Shown here one piece after another: positions 10,821 through 22,855 of a DNA stretch of 64,000 bases. Position numbers and translations under genes: made by a program. The stretch is from positions 32,534,213-32,598,212 of the forward strand of contig NC_088202.1 of assembly GCF_037126465.1 (NCBI RefSeq), read 5' to 3'. The number at the start of each line of letters is the position of its first letter. The stretch's first letter is position 1. The notes beneath the pieces are model-generated. The model ran no database searches, was not told the DNA's origin, and saw only the letters and a program-made list of their open reading frames with translations. This DNA comes from Ornithodoros turicata. Taxonomy: Eukaryota > Arthropoda > Arachnida > Ixodida > Argasidae.

Positions 10821-12290
10821 GTTTGAATAGTCATATTTCTGTTTCATAGCAAAACAGATGACAAGGGGATGTCAAAATCTGCTTTTCTGTGTACAGCTGT
10901 GATGAGAAGACGGTTACGAGCAACTGTTATTTAAAAAGTTAGAACAAGACTTTCATGCGGAGCCTGCACTTCATCAGGTTATATAGAACCATGAAGAGAA
11001 ATTGGATGTGCCAGCGGAGACGATACTGGTGGCATACATTGGGTGGAAGAAAAGGGAAGAATTTGTTAGGTAGCTTTTAATAGTTCTTGTATATTTTTGT
11101 TATGTCCTTTACATAGCTTACGATGTTGTCATGTTTAAGTGCATTGAAGGCTCCATTACTGTATGTATTTTATTCTGTTTACGAATCAGCATTCTCTCTC
11201 AGAATTGGTAAAAACAGTGAAAGAGATGTATCTTAAGACTACAACTCACAAGCTATCTGTCTGTTATTGATCAGCAATATCAGCTGTGCTCTTAGATATT
11301 CATTGTCGATGGATGAATTTCCAGTTTGCTGAGCCTGTTCTTCAGACTTTAATGGAAGTTCATGACAAAGCTTTTGGGTGTTATGAACCATAACATCCTC
11401 AGAATAGGGTCATGTGCAAGAGAAATATTCCATGATCAAGTTCTTCCAGTAGCTCACAAAAGAGCAGCTTTACTACAAGTGTTGCTGAGGGACTTGATTC
11501 TTGGAATAATGTTTACATCACATTATTTAGGATGCATTGAAGTAAGATGCTACTATTACGCAGCAATCACTTGTTGGACATTGACTCTGATGCAGCGCTC
11601 TGTGGTAAGAGCATTACTGCAGGCTGGTCGATAAATGGTGGTCCAGTGTGGACACAACCCCACTTCGCACCAACAGAAGTTAAGACTAACTTTAATTCTG
11701 AGTCAGTGACAAACAACAACGTGCTGCAGGCAAATGCCACATTATTTTGTTGAGCTATTGTGCACTGCCTGACATACGGTTACAGTGTTGAATTCACAAC
11801 CGTAACCAACCCATGCCATTGTGCTCAACTCGGGGCTGTGCGCACTCATTAGAGTGCAATGGAATAATCAGAAAGGGGTGGTTCAAGCACTATAGTGACT
11901 GTTTAGCACTGTTTGAAGTGTAGTCACAGTCACCTGTAGTCATTATTTTCTATGTTGACCAAACCAGTCGGCCCTTGTCATGTAGCAAATGTGCAGTTTC
12001 CTGAAATACCAACATGGGGCCTTTTTGTAGCACCTCGTGCTGAAGTCTGGAACATCACTCATAGTCTCACTGTTTCTGTGCTACCTGAAAGTGGCTGTGA
12101 AATCTCTGTTCCGCTTTATTGCACTGGTCGTAGCACCCTAGCTTGCTCCCACTGAAAGCTGACAGTGCCTTCACTCAAAAAATAGTCTTTGAAACTGTTG
12201 TGCACTGTCATTGCATCTATGCACAGTGGTTGCTGACGTGTGTTCTCTCCCGTTGGAGCATCTCGTTCTCTTCATTCCACACACCTTCCT
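10821..12290. other. unassigned stretch
   Basis: No family motif is seen in 1.5 kb on either strand. The longest frame is 90 codons (11362-11634, +). No inverted ends or microsatellite were noticed. Confidence 0.4.
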
Positions 12291-12299
12291 CGAAGTTGC

Positions 12300-12510
12300 T
12301 AAACTTATTGGGAAGATCACCTATGTCTTGGGGATGTTAACCTTTTGCAATCAAAGTTTTGCAACACACAACAAGTCTTCACTGCATTTTCTGGCTTTAT
12401 TTCGATGGGTATCAGGAGAAGTCTCCATTTTCAGGCCAGGGTGCCAAATGCCTTTTGAAGACGTTGTCTGTGAACTCTCAAACAGTGTGGCAGCAAAATG
12501 ACTTATAATA
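12300..12510 (-). pseudogene. PIF/Harbinger (HARBI1-like) transposase C-terminal fragment
   Basis: One minus-strand frame reads HRQRLQKAFGTLA, stop, KWRLLLIPIEI, VKTCCVLQNF. This parallels the ARRVVENAFGIL...RWRIL...ACCVLHNF tail of HARBI1-type DDE_4 transposases. It is about 50 residues with an in-frame TGA. The rest of the protein was not found to the right. Confidence 0.55.
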
Positions 12511-13840
12511 ATCATGAATAATTCAACACTTGTTCCATGTTGAGCTCCCTTCCACATATTTTAAAAGTTCCTGAGCTATTGCTTTGCAGGTGTTGTGGCA
12601 GACATTTGCTACAGTTAACAATCAATTGTTGGACTTGTGGGAATTGCCACCATAAATCCCATGTGGTTCCTTGACCTACCTGTCTTACCAACAGCTGCAG
12701 CTCCAGAGAACACAAGCAAGGCACAAGTTAACAAACAACAAACATGTTTATTCTTACAACGCTGTTCCCTGTAGTAGACCACTGGTGTAAACTGCCTGCT
12801 ACCACAAAAAAGAACCCGGCTGCTGCTGGGGGGAGTTACATGGTAGGAAAGGAAACCGGAACGAGGTCTGCGGATATGATGCTTGCCCCAGTGGTAAGGG
12901 TGCTTCCCTTCCTCCGTGCTTGTAGTGCTATGGCTTAAATAGGCTCCATGTTCCTTCGCAGTAGAGAGGGAAAATGCACGTGAACGGTGGCCATTAGCAA
13001 CAAAACCTTGTTATCACCACAGACTGCAGTTAGAATAACCTGAAATGAATAACCTCACCCAGCTCTGCCTGAAGTTCTAGAAGATTAGGTCGCAGTTGGG
13101 AGGCCTAATCTTCCACAAACACAAAAGGTGCGGCTGTTTTCAACAAAGGCAGCCTTGCAATATCTGGAAGATGAAGCGTGCCAGCTTCCAGGCACTGCTG
13201 CACTGGTGAATTAAGTTTTAAATGCTACGCTGTCAGTGATAAAAGGACAAAAGCTAATTCTTTTTACACATCACACAGAGACTCTTCAGAGTGCAAATCT
13301 AAAAAATATACCCTCCCAGAAAACAAAGAAATGTAAAAAACAATGGGTATCCTTACCCTGTCCAAACAACGTGCTACGTAAGGTCGTCCATGCTTGCTAT
13401 GAAACTGTGTATCGTTGAAGCGATGGATTGTCAAACTCCAGAAGCACAGGCCATTCTGCCAGTCAGATGGAACATTTCAAATTATGCAAGAAAATGGCCA
13501 GAAGCATGTTGTTATTACATCTAGAAATATGTTGATCCTATATATTGGATGCTGTGCACTGATGGGTTGAGGAGTGTATCTTACTTCCCACTTTTGGCCA
13601 GCAGCATCGCCTGTCCCTTGCCCCAAGATGCTGAAATATGATTGACATAGCAGTCTGGTGTGGCACATGCTTTGGCACATACATACTTTGAGTGTGTTGC
13701 CATGTTTGTAACTTGAAATTATTTGTAAACCTTTGTAAAATAGCGTTCTTATCCTGTGTTTTCCAGAGTTATACAAATTAAAAGTGCATTGCTCTGAGCC
13801 ATAACCATGTTTTTAAACTTGATTTCTCTGAATCGCGTCC
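12511..13840. other. unassigned stretch
   Basis: No recognisable gene. Short frames only. CTGCTGGGGGGAGTTAC near 12827 and the rest show no repeat structure that I could see. Confidence 0.4.
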
Positions 13841-13842
13841 GC

Positions 13843-13924
13843 CCTTGGTGACCGTAACGCTGACGGTCGCCAAGGGACGGGGGACTAAAAAAACGGGGGA
13901 GAAGAGAGGGGGGGGGGGGGGGGC
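13843..13924. repeat. small hairpin followed by poly-G
   Basis: CCCTTGGTGACCGT and ACGGTCGCCAAGGG form a short inverted repeat with a tiny loop. A run of about 17 G follows at 13908-13924, directly at the 5' break point of the LINE. The poly-G could be a real junction or an assembly artefact. Confidence 0.5.
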
Positions 13925-15728
13925 AGACTTGGAGAAGGCGTACGACACGGCACTGCACGACATGATCCAACCAAGAATGCAAACAGTAAAGGTATCAGAA
14001 GCGCTCACAACTCTAATTCAGGAAATCTATAGCGAACTATATAGTGAATACTCAATCGGGCCCTTTACCTCCAATAAAATCAAACAAGAAATCTGACTAA
14101 GACAAGGCTGCCCCCTCTCCCCAACCATCTTTAACATCTTTATTAACGACCTCCTAAAGGACCTAGAAAACTCTAAGAAAGGAATCCAGCTAAGTACGAA
14201 AGGGGCCGACAGCACAACTGAAGATACAACGCTGAGCTCGCTTGCCTTTGCCGACGACATAATAATAATTGCAGACGATCCAACCCACCTCCATGACCTG
14301 CTCGACATATGCACCAGCAAGGCAAGGGAGGACTGAATGAAGTTCAGCCTTGAGAAGAGCAGCGTAATGAAGTTTGGAGATCAGAGCGCGATGCCCACGT
14401 TCCACCTACAGGACTCACAACTATCTTACACTACTTCGTACACCTATCTAAGTGTGCTAATCGAAAACACGAAGGATTACCTCCGAGCACACGAAGAAAC
14501 CTTGCTTAGGAAAACCAACAAGAAAAAAGGACATTCCTGGCACATAGCACGTCACTCCTATCAGCCTTACAGCGTCGGCAGATTGCACTGGAAAACCACA
14601 GCTGTCCCAGCAGCAACTTACGCCAATGAGGCGATCTGTTTGAGCAGACAAACAACAGAGCAACTTGATCGCCAGCAGCACGAAATAGGAAGGTGGCTCC
14701 TAGGAGGCTCTTTCGCTACACCGAACCCCGCTATTGAGGGCGAACTCGGCTGGTCAACGTTCGAATATCGCGAAGCCAGGTCCAAGACACGATATCTCGG
14801 CAGATTGATCCACGGACCGTGCCAATCCTATATGAGTCGCATCTTTAGATACGTGCGTTATCTGGGGACGCGCGCAAACTCGATCAAACGAATCACCCAG
14901 TTCGACAAAATCTATAGCCGCAACACGAAGCGAAACGCCGCTAGGTCAGAGCAACACTGGAACCGCATTATAAAGAAAGAAATGGACATTATTGAACTGG
15001 AGAAATGGCACACATCCTTAACAAAAAAACAGAGTTTAACGACATATGCTGAAAACAGACGCCCCAGCACCTGAAGACTTCTACAATGGAGACAGAGGAA
15101 GCGGGCTTCTGTTCCAGGCACCCACTGGATCCCTCTTAACTACGAAGCGATTACATCAAATACTCGGACAGGAAAACGCACACTGCGAACTCTGATGGGG
15201 GCCAAGAGGAAGACATACGTTACATCCTCCTAACCTGCACAGCCTTGACAGACATAAGGGAACCACAAGCCAGGACAGTGGAAACCTTGCTAGGATTCAA
15301 CAGTAAATCTGAAGACTACGATATCGCAAAAACAAAACGACTTCTACTGGCATGGGACTTCTACTTGCATGTAACAGAACAAAAACGAAACCAAAAGCAC
15401 AAAAACTACTAGAGCCCACCACGCGCCCACGAAATGTCCGCAGCCACCCTCTCTCCCTCTCAATCGAAGCCGGCACTGAATCGCGCCACGCAGCCAATGC
15501 AAGCCGACCAGAGACAACAAAGAACTATGCCACCTAGCGAGAGCACTACACCCTACAGAGACGAATATTTCATAATCTCCCGTCGGTTCCTCGTGCAACC
15601 TATTGTATATATCTTTTTCTATTATAGTTTCTCTCGCCTGAGGCTCCACTTGTGGAGCCCGCCCTGATGCTAAAGGGTCCAGGCGTACCTGAACCCGAAC
15701 CCGAACCCAAACCCGAACCCGAACCCAG
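13925..15728 (+). pseudogene. 5'-truncated LINE (non-LTR reverse transcriptase)
   Basis: The frame begins inside the RT palm (DLEKAYDTALHD, first catalytic Asp) and continues with LRQGCPLSPTIFNIFINDL, the FADDIIIIADD active-site box, a thumb region, and a 245-codon open frame (14337-15074). That frame contains WKTTAVPAATYANEAI and GRWLLGG, the linker typical of LINEs after the RT. A frameshifted ILLTCTAL / CELC tail follows, with no RNase H. Two in-frame stops interrupt the RT part (before LRQGCPL near 14095 and before MKFSLEKS near 14334), and both are TGA. The 3' end runs into an AACCCG repeat at about 15690-15728. It is dead on arrival or since decayed. Confidence 0.85.
15690..15728 (+). 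repeat. (AACCCG)n microsatellite / LINE tail
   Basis: About six units of CCCGAA with one AAACCC variant directly follow the LINE. Many LINEs end in such short repeats, so this is probably its tail. Confidence 0.7.
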
Positions 15729-16466
15729 GAGCAGCGCGCGTGCACACTGTCACTTCAAAAAATCGTAGCGTCACCGAAAATCAAATACGAATTTTTTTTT
15801 TTTCTGTGTGTTAGGAAAGGGTTTCTTCTCAACATATAAAAAAATCGCGGCAACTTTTTGGTGGCCATTTTTTGCTAGCGCCGGCCGAAATACAGCAAAA
15901 TCGCGATACCGCCTGTGAAATTCTTCAATCTGCTTCAAGCAGATTTACTCTAGAACAATGAAAATCATATCAACAGATAGGGCATACAATGACGAGACGA
16001 ATGGTGCAGCTTTCATTATTCTCCGATAAACGGCGTCGGTACAGGAAGGCTCCGAAAAACGGTATTTTTCGCGTTTTCTTGAGACTTTGCCTTTTTTTTA
16101 CGAAAAAAGTTTCAGATACAAATGGGTAGGAAGAAGAAAGAGTGTTGTCCATGTAGTACTGAGACGGTGAAAAATATTGTGGCTCTTAGAACTGCACAGC
16201 TCTCAATTGAGAAGCCCTCAAAGTAGCTCGAAATGACTGGGTCACATTTCGACGAATTTCTTTCTTCCCCTCTCCCTCGGAAATGACTGAAGATTCGGGC
16301 TTAAATATAGACACATTTTTCATCATTTCCCATCCCCTGAAGAATATATTTTTTCCCAAAAAAATGGAGGTGATCAGGTTCCTTGCTTGGTCGAAATTCG
16401 CTGGAATTAGCAAACTCCATTTTATGACCTCACATAAAGTTGCCAGTGATATACACAGACTCTGAG
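15729..16466. other. unassigned stretch
   Basis: No gene or element ends seen. A poly-T run lies at 15790-15801. Two long overlapping frames on opposite strands near 16186-16884 extend into the hAT element and carry no motif. Confidence 0.4.
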
Positions 16467-17070
16467 TAGAGTCCTGCGCGGATGAGATTTTTCGCATCCG
16501 ACCCGCATCCGCGCGCACGTTATCCGCCTCCGATCCGCATCCGCAGCATACACAACAGTTTACATCCGCATCCGAACCGTTGAGCAAAACGCACCATCCG
16601 CATCCGATCCGCAAAATCCGCACATTTCGAAGGACGCGTAAAGACCGCCGGAAGCATGTTGGTATAATTTCGGAACCCTCCATGCTGTCACGGAAGGACT
16701 CACTACGACAAGCAAAGGTAAACATTTCAACAAACGCGATATGGAGAAACTTCTGGAACGCGTGGAATGCTACCTCGTGTGGTGCTCGCGCAGTTCGAGA
16801 CGCCAGAATGCCTCCTCTCCCGTCTTGGCCGTCCATGGTCAAAGGTGAACCCGAGCATGCGCTCGCTGTCGGCGCGCAATACAAATAAATTGCAGGTGGA
16901 AAAATTACAGCATGCGGTATATCCGCATCCGAATCGCAATCGATCCGCTGCCTTCACATCCGCATCCGATCCGCACACCGCAGAAAGTGCTAAATTTTCA
17001 TCCGAATCCGCAAGTATCTTGCGGTTATCCGCGGCTATCCGCTTCCATCCGCGGATGGTGCAGGGCTCTA
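16467..17070. mobile_element. non-autonomous hAT element with perfect 8-bp TSD
   Basis: The ends are TAGAGTCCTGCGCGGATG (left) and CATCCGCGGATGGTGCAGGGCTCTA-type (right), inverted to each other. The flanks are ACTCTGAG at 16459-16466 and ACTCTGAG at 17071-17078, an exact 8-bp duplication as hAT transposases make. Both subterminal regions are packed with CATCCG/GATCCGCA units (about 16490-16620 and 16915-17050), probably transposase-binding arrays. The middle is unrelated sequence with no transposase. The perfect TSD suggests a fairly recent insertion. Confidence 0.9.
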
Positions 17071-17159
17071 ACTCTGAGTTCTATGCATGGCATTTTTGTA
17101 TCTATTTTTGTATGCCCATGTCATACCAGCTCACTGCAATGTCCTTGAGGAAGAGTTGA

Positions 17160-18000
17160 ACTTTGTCTTCCACCTCTTCGTCAGAGCTGAATCGCCTTCT
17201 GGCCAATGTTCTTTCAACTTGGGGAGCAGGTGGTAGTCACTGGATGCCAGTCCGGTCTATAGGATGGGTGTGCGATGACGTTCCAAACAAAGTTTTGTAT
17301 TAGAGCGAGGGTTTGATGGGCGACGTGTGGGCGAGCGTTGTTGTAGAGAATGCTTATGCGCTTGCTCAACATTCCTCTTCAACGGTTCTGAATTGCCCTT
17401 CTGACTTTTTTCGGTGTTTCACGGTACCTGTCAGTGTTTATTGTGGTCCCAGCACGCATAAAGTCGACCAACAATACCCCCTTCCAGTCCCGAAACACAG
17501 TTATCATGGCTTTACCGGCAGACTGTGTTTGTTTGAATTTTCGTGGCTTGGGTGAAAAGGGATGCCGCCACTCGCGCGATTGTTGTTTGGTCTGAGACGT
17601 AAAGTGGAACGACCAGGTTACGTCACGTGTGACACTCGAGTTCAAAAAGTTGTCCTTTTCATCTGCATAGTGGCAAAGAAATTCGAGGGAAGAATCAACT
17701 CGTTGCCATTTGTCGTCTTCCGTCAGCATTCGTGGTACCCACCTTGCGCACACCTTTCGATATTGCAGCTTTTCCATTAAAATCCTGCGGATGGTGCTTC
17801 GGGAAACCTCGGGAACCAAAATGCTGAGATCATTCAGAGATCCACCAATCTTCACGCACGGTTTGCTCAACCTTCGCGACTGTCTCGTCGGAAATTTACG
17901 GTCTCCCATTCCTTTGTTTGTCGTGAATTTCAGTACGACCGGCTGTATACTCTCTACACCACTTCCGAACGTTTTTGACATCCATTCACGACTCCATACA
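17160..18000 (-). pseudogene. mariner transposase remnant
   Basis: Minus-strand frame 17981-17379 reads through VSRSTIRRILMEKLQYRK, KVCARWVPRMLTEDDK and RDVTWSFHF (first catalytic Asp). It then gives SAGKAMITVFRDWKGVLLVDF and TTINTDRYRETPKKVRRAI, diagnostic of mariner elements related to the SETMAR-type sequence. In another frame NNARPHVAHQTL follows (the usual second Asp of HDNARPH is Asn here), then YRPDWHP with the third Asp. Length is about 280 codons, short of the usual ~345. There is one clear frameshift near 17390. TIRs were not located. Confidence 0.88.
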
Positions 18001-18281
18001 CTTCTGTCAATTGGCAGTGAATTTCAATCAGTTCAACGCCTCTTGCATTCAAAAATCGAATAACACATAACGCATGCATGTTTGGGAGTGGGGGATGCGC
18101 CAATCACAACAGTGTGGCCAACAGCCGCACAAACAGTTTCTCTGCATCCCCGATGCTTTGGAGACCTTACTTTTGGGATTGTCTTCGTACATACTATCAA
18201 CAAAGTCAAGGATGAACAGTTCATGGCCTTTCGTAACTGTTGCACAGGTATGCAAATCGTTTGATTTTCAAAGGACATATA

Positions 18282-20163
18282 CAGGGTGTCTCAGATAAAT
18301 CCCCAGGCTAAATAATTCGGGAACGGCGCCATCTGTCGGGAAACTTTTTTTTTGTTACCATCTCTGAGATATCGTCCACCTGCCATGCAGTGTGAAATTG
18401 ATGTGTGCACTTTCATTAATTAGCTAAAAATAAAAATCAATTACCCGGAAATGACAACTATCAAAGTACGCGTCCGACGGTACTGCGACATCTACTACAC
18501 CATTGGGGATCTTGAGTACATACCCCTCAGAGAAAAAAAAAATCATCGGGTCTAGTCATTTTTGCGAGTAATTAATTAGTTTCGGTTTACATATTTTCCT
18601 CGTGTAGGACCGTAAACACAAGTTCTTTCACATTGCTATCCGCCTCGTTATTACGTGTTCTTCCGCATGTTTGGCAGCAGGGAGTGCTGATAGAAAAGTA
18701 CTAACAGCCGCAGAACCCGCTTCGCCAACCTTCCTTCCTGTTTATCTGATTGATGTACAGTCCGCTCTATGGGGCTATCCTGTAGTCGAGATAACGTGCT
18801 TTTATCGCGAAAACAAAGAATGTACGCACGAAACAAACAAGCAAAACAGAGGAGTGAAGCGGGGATTCTGTTGTTGTCCTGAGCTTTCATACCATGAAAT
18901 AACAAGCCTTCTGACCAATTGACCTTCTATTCACTTTCAATCTAGAAGCAGGAGAAATCATGCGTATCATGCCATTTCCCCACTTGGTTTGGCTTCTGTA
19001 ATGCCATATTCTCTGAATGTCCACAGGCGACCGTTGGACGATGTATCGACGGTGGTGTGACAGTGCAGAGAGCGATGTGCTCCTTATGCACTGCCACGAT
19101 GTATTCTTGTGCTTGCAACCGCAATGAAGATTCGTTCTTTACTTATAATGAAGGCAACCTCCTAAGTTCAAACTACAAAATTAGGAAAACACAAGTTTGA
19201 TTTATTGCAGCACAGAAATCACAGGACGTGTTCAAAACGCCTTCCTTCTGTGGCAAAGCACATACGGAGCCGCTTTTCACTAGGTCGGACAAAGGCATTT
19301 CGTTGAGGTAGTCTTGGACAACGTTCCCAAGCACTTCACCCATGTACCTATGTGAAGTTAGCTGCCCGTCAAAAATGTATGGGCCAATGACGCTGCCACC
19401 ATGAATGCCACACCAGACTTTAAATGACCACTGCCACTGGTGCTTACCATGCAGCAGCCAGTACGGGTTAGTGGATTCCAGTAGTGCCAATTCTGGGTGT
19501 TGACATTTGCGTCGCGCCCAGATCGCGATTCTGCCGTAGTCTTCTGCCCGTTCCGCGCAGATGACTCTCTCGTATGGGGCTTGACGATATTGCCGTAGAT
19601 ACACTGCACTGTACATATTCATACTTTCTGCAGGGGAATTTGGAGCCCTATTGGGATGGCGGAAGCGGCTCAGGGGGCTACTATACTGTACATCAATCAG
19701 ATAAACAGGAAGGAAGGTTGGAGACGCGGGTTCTGCGGCTGTTACTTTTCTATCAGCACTCCCTGCTGCCAAACATGCGGAAGAACACGTAATTACGAGG
19801 CGGATAGCAATGTGAAAGAACTTGTGTTTGCGGTCCTACGCGAGGAAAATATGTAAACCGAAACTAATTAAATACTCGCGAAAATGACTAGACCCGACGA
19901 TTTTTTTTTTTCTCTGAGGGGTATGTACTTAAGATCCCCAATGGTGTAGTAGATGTCGCTGTACCGTCGGGCGCGTACTTTGAAAGCTGTCATTTCCGGG
20001 TAATTCATTTTTATTTTTAGCTAATTAATGAAAGTGCGCACATCAATTTCACACTGCATGGCTGGTGGACGATATCTCAGAGATGGTAACAAAAAAGAAA
20101 GTTTCCCGATAGATGGCGCCGTTCCCGAATTATTCAGCCCGGGGATTTATCTGAGACACCCTG
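18282..20163. mobile_element. mariner-type element with ~480-bp inverted ends
   Basis: The left end CAGGGTGTCTCAGATAAAT is matched by ATTTATCTGAGACACCCTG at the right, with TA on both sides (18280-18281, 20164-20165). The inverted arms extend far inward: 18282-18762 mirrors about 19687-20163, including GGCAGCAGGGAGTGCTGAT and its complement. Only about 0.9 kb in the middle is unique, and part of it codes for a transposase fragment. Such long arms are unusual for mariner, whose TIRs are normally about 30 bp. Confidence 0.85.
19173..19640 (-). pseudogene. mariner/Tc DDE transposase fragment inside the long-TIR element
   Basis: The frame contains NPYWLLHGKHQWQWSFKVW, then WCGIHGGSVIGPYIFDG and LTSHRYMGEVLGNVVQDYL, the stretch between the first and second catalytic residues of arthropod mariner/Tc3-like proteins. 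The N-terminal DNA-binding domain and the last catalytic residue are missing. The upstream part of the same open frame is simply read-through of the inverted arm. Confidence 0.75.
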
Positions 20164-20579
20164 TATATGCAGGAGGCAGCAGTGTCATGAAGGCTCTGCA
20201 ACACTGTACTAGTTTTTCTGCACTCTTGATGTGCTGTGTATAACAAAACTGACACTGTGTATGTGTGGCAGACAACATAGGCTTCGATAGTGTTTCAGTA
20301 TTTCACTGCTACGATATGTTCTGCTTTGATGTATGTGTTGTTCATCCTAATTGCAGTTGAGTCACTTTTTCAGGGGAGCTTGTACAGCTGACTGTGAAAC
20401 GTATATCCGTTGATACGGACCCTGTCGTACTCCTCTAGAGAGGCGCTAACAAATTTTCCTGCAACAACTCCGTTCAGCCTGCTGTCTATTTTTCGTAGTT
20501 TCCTGAGAAAGATGAAGCAGCCTGAGCAATGTGTTGCTGATTGTTCCTACCTGTCACCTCCTGTGGTGCCAGGCTTTTT
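20164..20579. other. unassigned stretch
   Basis: No gene or repeat end recognised between the long-TIR element and the CACTA remnant. Confidence 0.4.
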
Positions 20580-21357
20580 CATCACTGAAATTTGTGTTTC
20601 ATCATTATTTGTGGAAGAATTTGGATAAGCACACCCTTTGCAGATGATACAAGACTGAGCAGGTGACCCATGTTAGTCTCAAATGGAAAGCATGAGTGTG
20701 CCCACAAGGGCCCCATCAGCTTTACACTTCCGGAAAGGTTTAGAGAAAGAGTGTGGACATTTGAAGTCATGTTATGTACACCATATAGAAACTGTATGAG
20801 AACAACAAACTCTAAGTTTGTCTGTCGCCTCCCTCTCATCATCTGTAGTAGGTAACTGCATTTCTCTGCATGAAATGCATATAGGAAGACAGAAGAACAA
20901 AATACCACACATAGTCATCAGGCAAAATTCCACTGTGAGTAGGAATGGGGTAATAGAGCAGCCAGGCTTGCCATTCAGCGGCCTTTAAAACTGTCCATAA
21001 TTTCACACTCAAAGGCAACCACGTGATGCATGTTGGTGATTGGATCTGAAATAATCTACTGTCCTCCTGCTGGCGATCTTGAGGGCTGCCAATGTAGTGC
21101 AGCTCCCCCATAGAGGTGAACCACAGTTCAGAGAGTTGCCGTGTCACACCAAGAAGGCAGCAGTGCATATAGTCTGGCTGGAATCCCCAGACAATGCGCA
21201 GTTGATAAACATTCAATAGAACGTACGGTCCTTTAGCCCCACGAACAGTTCTTCTGGTTTGTTCAGCAGCCTTTATGTTGTTGATCATTTCTGTTTCGGT
21301 AAAGACAAAAGGGGAGGTGGTGCAGGCAAGCTGGTATGAACTCATGGTGAAGGGCAC
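20580..21357 (-). pseudogene. CACTA/EnSpm-type transposase, C-terminal half
   Basis: One frame gives PDYMHCCLLGVTRQLSELW (the DxMHxxxLGV motif of animal EnSpm transposases), LPLSVKLWTVLKAAEWQAW, LLYYPIPTHSGILPDDY. After a small frameshift near 20880 it continues FLYGVHNMTSNVHTLSLNL and GPLWAHSCFPFETNMGHLL. The order and spacing match the family. Frameshifts make it non-functional. It continues on the far side of a Penelope-like insertion. Confidence 0.82.
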
Positions 21358-21409
21358 AGAGACACACAGTCAAACAGCGATGGGCAACAACTCTCCTCAG
21401 CAACATGTA

Positions 21410-21860
21410 TTACATAACGACTGACTGTATACCCAGAAACTGACAAAGAGGAAGAAAGGGGAAAAAAACAACGTGTTGCTGTTCACATTGCCCCATTGGC
21501 TCTCTAAGTAGTCTTCTACGTTTATCACATTCACAAGCAATGACGTGGGTTTCATGGAACAGAGGCACACAGCCACAGCATTCATTGACATGAGTAGCCA
21601 ACTTCGAGGTCATGTTCTTCGGGAGCTCCCGAAGTCAGTCATTCAAACAATGGCCAGTTTGACCAATGTATGGAAGGCCACACTCAAAAGGAACGGTATA
21701 CGCCATATTTGCTTTGCAGGATACAAAACGATTTCTGTGTTTAACGCAACAAGGAACAAAATGGAAAGAAAACTGCGTTAATCTGCGCAGACGAAAAGCA
21801 TTCGAAAAGACAACTTTTATACCACAGTCTTTCGCAACAGCAAAAATATTATAAGAGACC
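21410..21860 (-). pseudogene. Penelope-like element fragment with GIY-YIG endonuclease
   Basis: Minus-strand reading gives IFAVAKDCGIKVVFSNAFRL, then CKANMAYTVPFECGLPYIGQ, TGHCLND, stop, LRELP, then ATHVNECCGCVPLFHE and DKRRRLLRE. This is the end of the reverse transcriptase and the GIY-YIG nuclease of Penelope-like retroelements (YIGQTG core; the Arg of NDRLREH is a TGA stop). It lies between the two halves of the CACTA transposase and so probably inserted into it. Confidence 0.75.
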
Positions 21861-22114
21861 GCGTGAGAGGAATAATAGAAACACTCTGTGGGTCTTCAAT
21901 GTGTTGTTTTAACCCACGATTTGAACACACAACACTAGTTTGAAAGTGAAGCGTGAAGAAATAGGACCATTATCCTAACCCGCACAACGCAGCCTCAGGT
22001 ACTGGTTATGAACGTGCTACTTGACACAAGATTAAGGCAACTTTTTTCATGGCAGATTTCAGAGGGGATGAAAAAGTGCTAAATTTCAGATGTTTAGAAT
22101 GAGAAACTGGATGC

Positions 22115-22855
22115 TTACAACATAGGCTTTGAGTTGTCTTTGCCATGCGACCTACATAACCCTGGGTTCGAAAAAAGCGTCAAATCGAGAAATTTCATTT
22201 TCCGACCTTCCGGTTGTTCAGACGAGAGGTGAATTTCTGAATCTTCCACCTGTTTATCTCTGATGTTGCCCCTGGCCTGCATTTCTTCGTCCATCAACCG
22301 ACCACACACTGCCATCCTTGGATGGCATCACTGGATGGCAATCCACGTACCAAAGGGGTGGCAGCATTACAGAAATCCATCGAAAACGTGGTGGCAGCTC
22401 ATTTAAAGTTGGCCACATGGAGTAATTAGAAGACTTGAACAGGTTGCTTCCGTCCATGTTCACAGTCACTCCTGAGTGCACTGTCACTGTCAGTGAGTGC
22501 ACTGTCATCTGTGCACTGGGGCTTCTTTCGCTCCTCTTTGTAGAGCCTCCCATCCTGATGTCGCTCACGACATCATGAGCATTGCCTTCGCTCGTTTTCT
22601 CTAGGTTCTTTGCAATTTTGTTCTGAACAGAAGTATCCAACAAAATTGGCTTTATCTGCTTTTCGATTGGAAGGCTTATCAAGTGACTTGTCCCAGTCAT
22701 CAACTCTGTTTCATGTCACTTTATGCAGTTTGAGCATGTGTGTGTGTCTTCCTTGTTTACAAGTGTCTTGCAGTCGGAACAGCTGAAGTGAAGCATCATT
22801 TCATTCGGTGACACTCCTGCAAACTTCTTGAACAAATACTCTCAGGAAGAGTATT
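22115..22855 (-). pseudogene. CACTA/EnSpm-type transposase, N-terminal half
   Basis: From the right: YLFKKFAGVSPNEMMLHFSC, then CSDCKTLVNKEDTHTCSNC (a CxxC...CxxC zinc ribbon). After a stop near 22715 comes a 149-codon frame with VTVNMDGSNLFKSSNYSMWP and TLNELPPRFR, the N-terminal signature of animal EnSpm proteins around the first catalytic Asp. It joins logically to the half at 20580-21357. Confidence 0.75.

Noticed and set aside
13908..13924. Poly-G run as a biological junction signal
   Set aside because: Homopolymer G at a LINE truncation point may be a sequencing or assembly effect. It was kept only as a note.
15690..15728. Telomere-like repeat (AACCCG)n
   Set aside because: It has a six-base unit unlike arthropod TTAGG, is short, and directly follows a LINE, so it is best read as the LINE tail.
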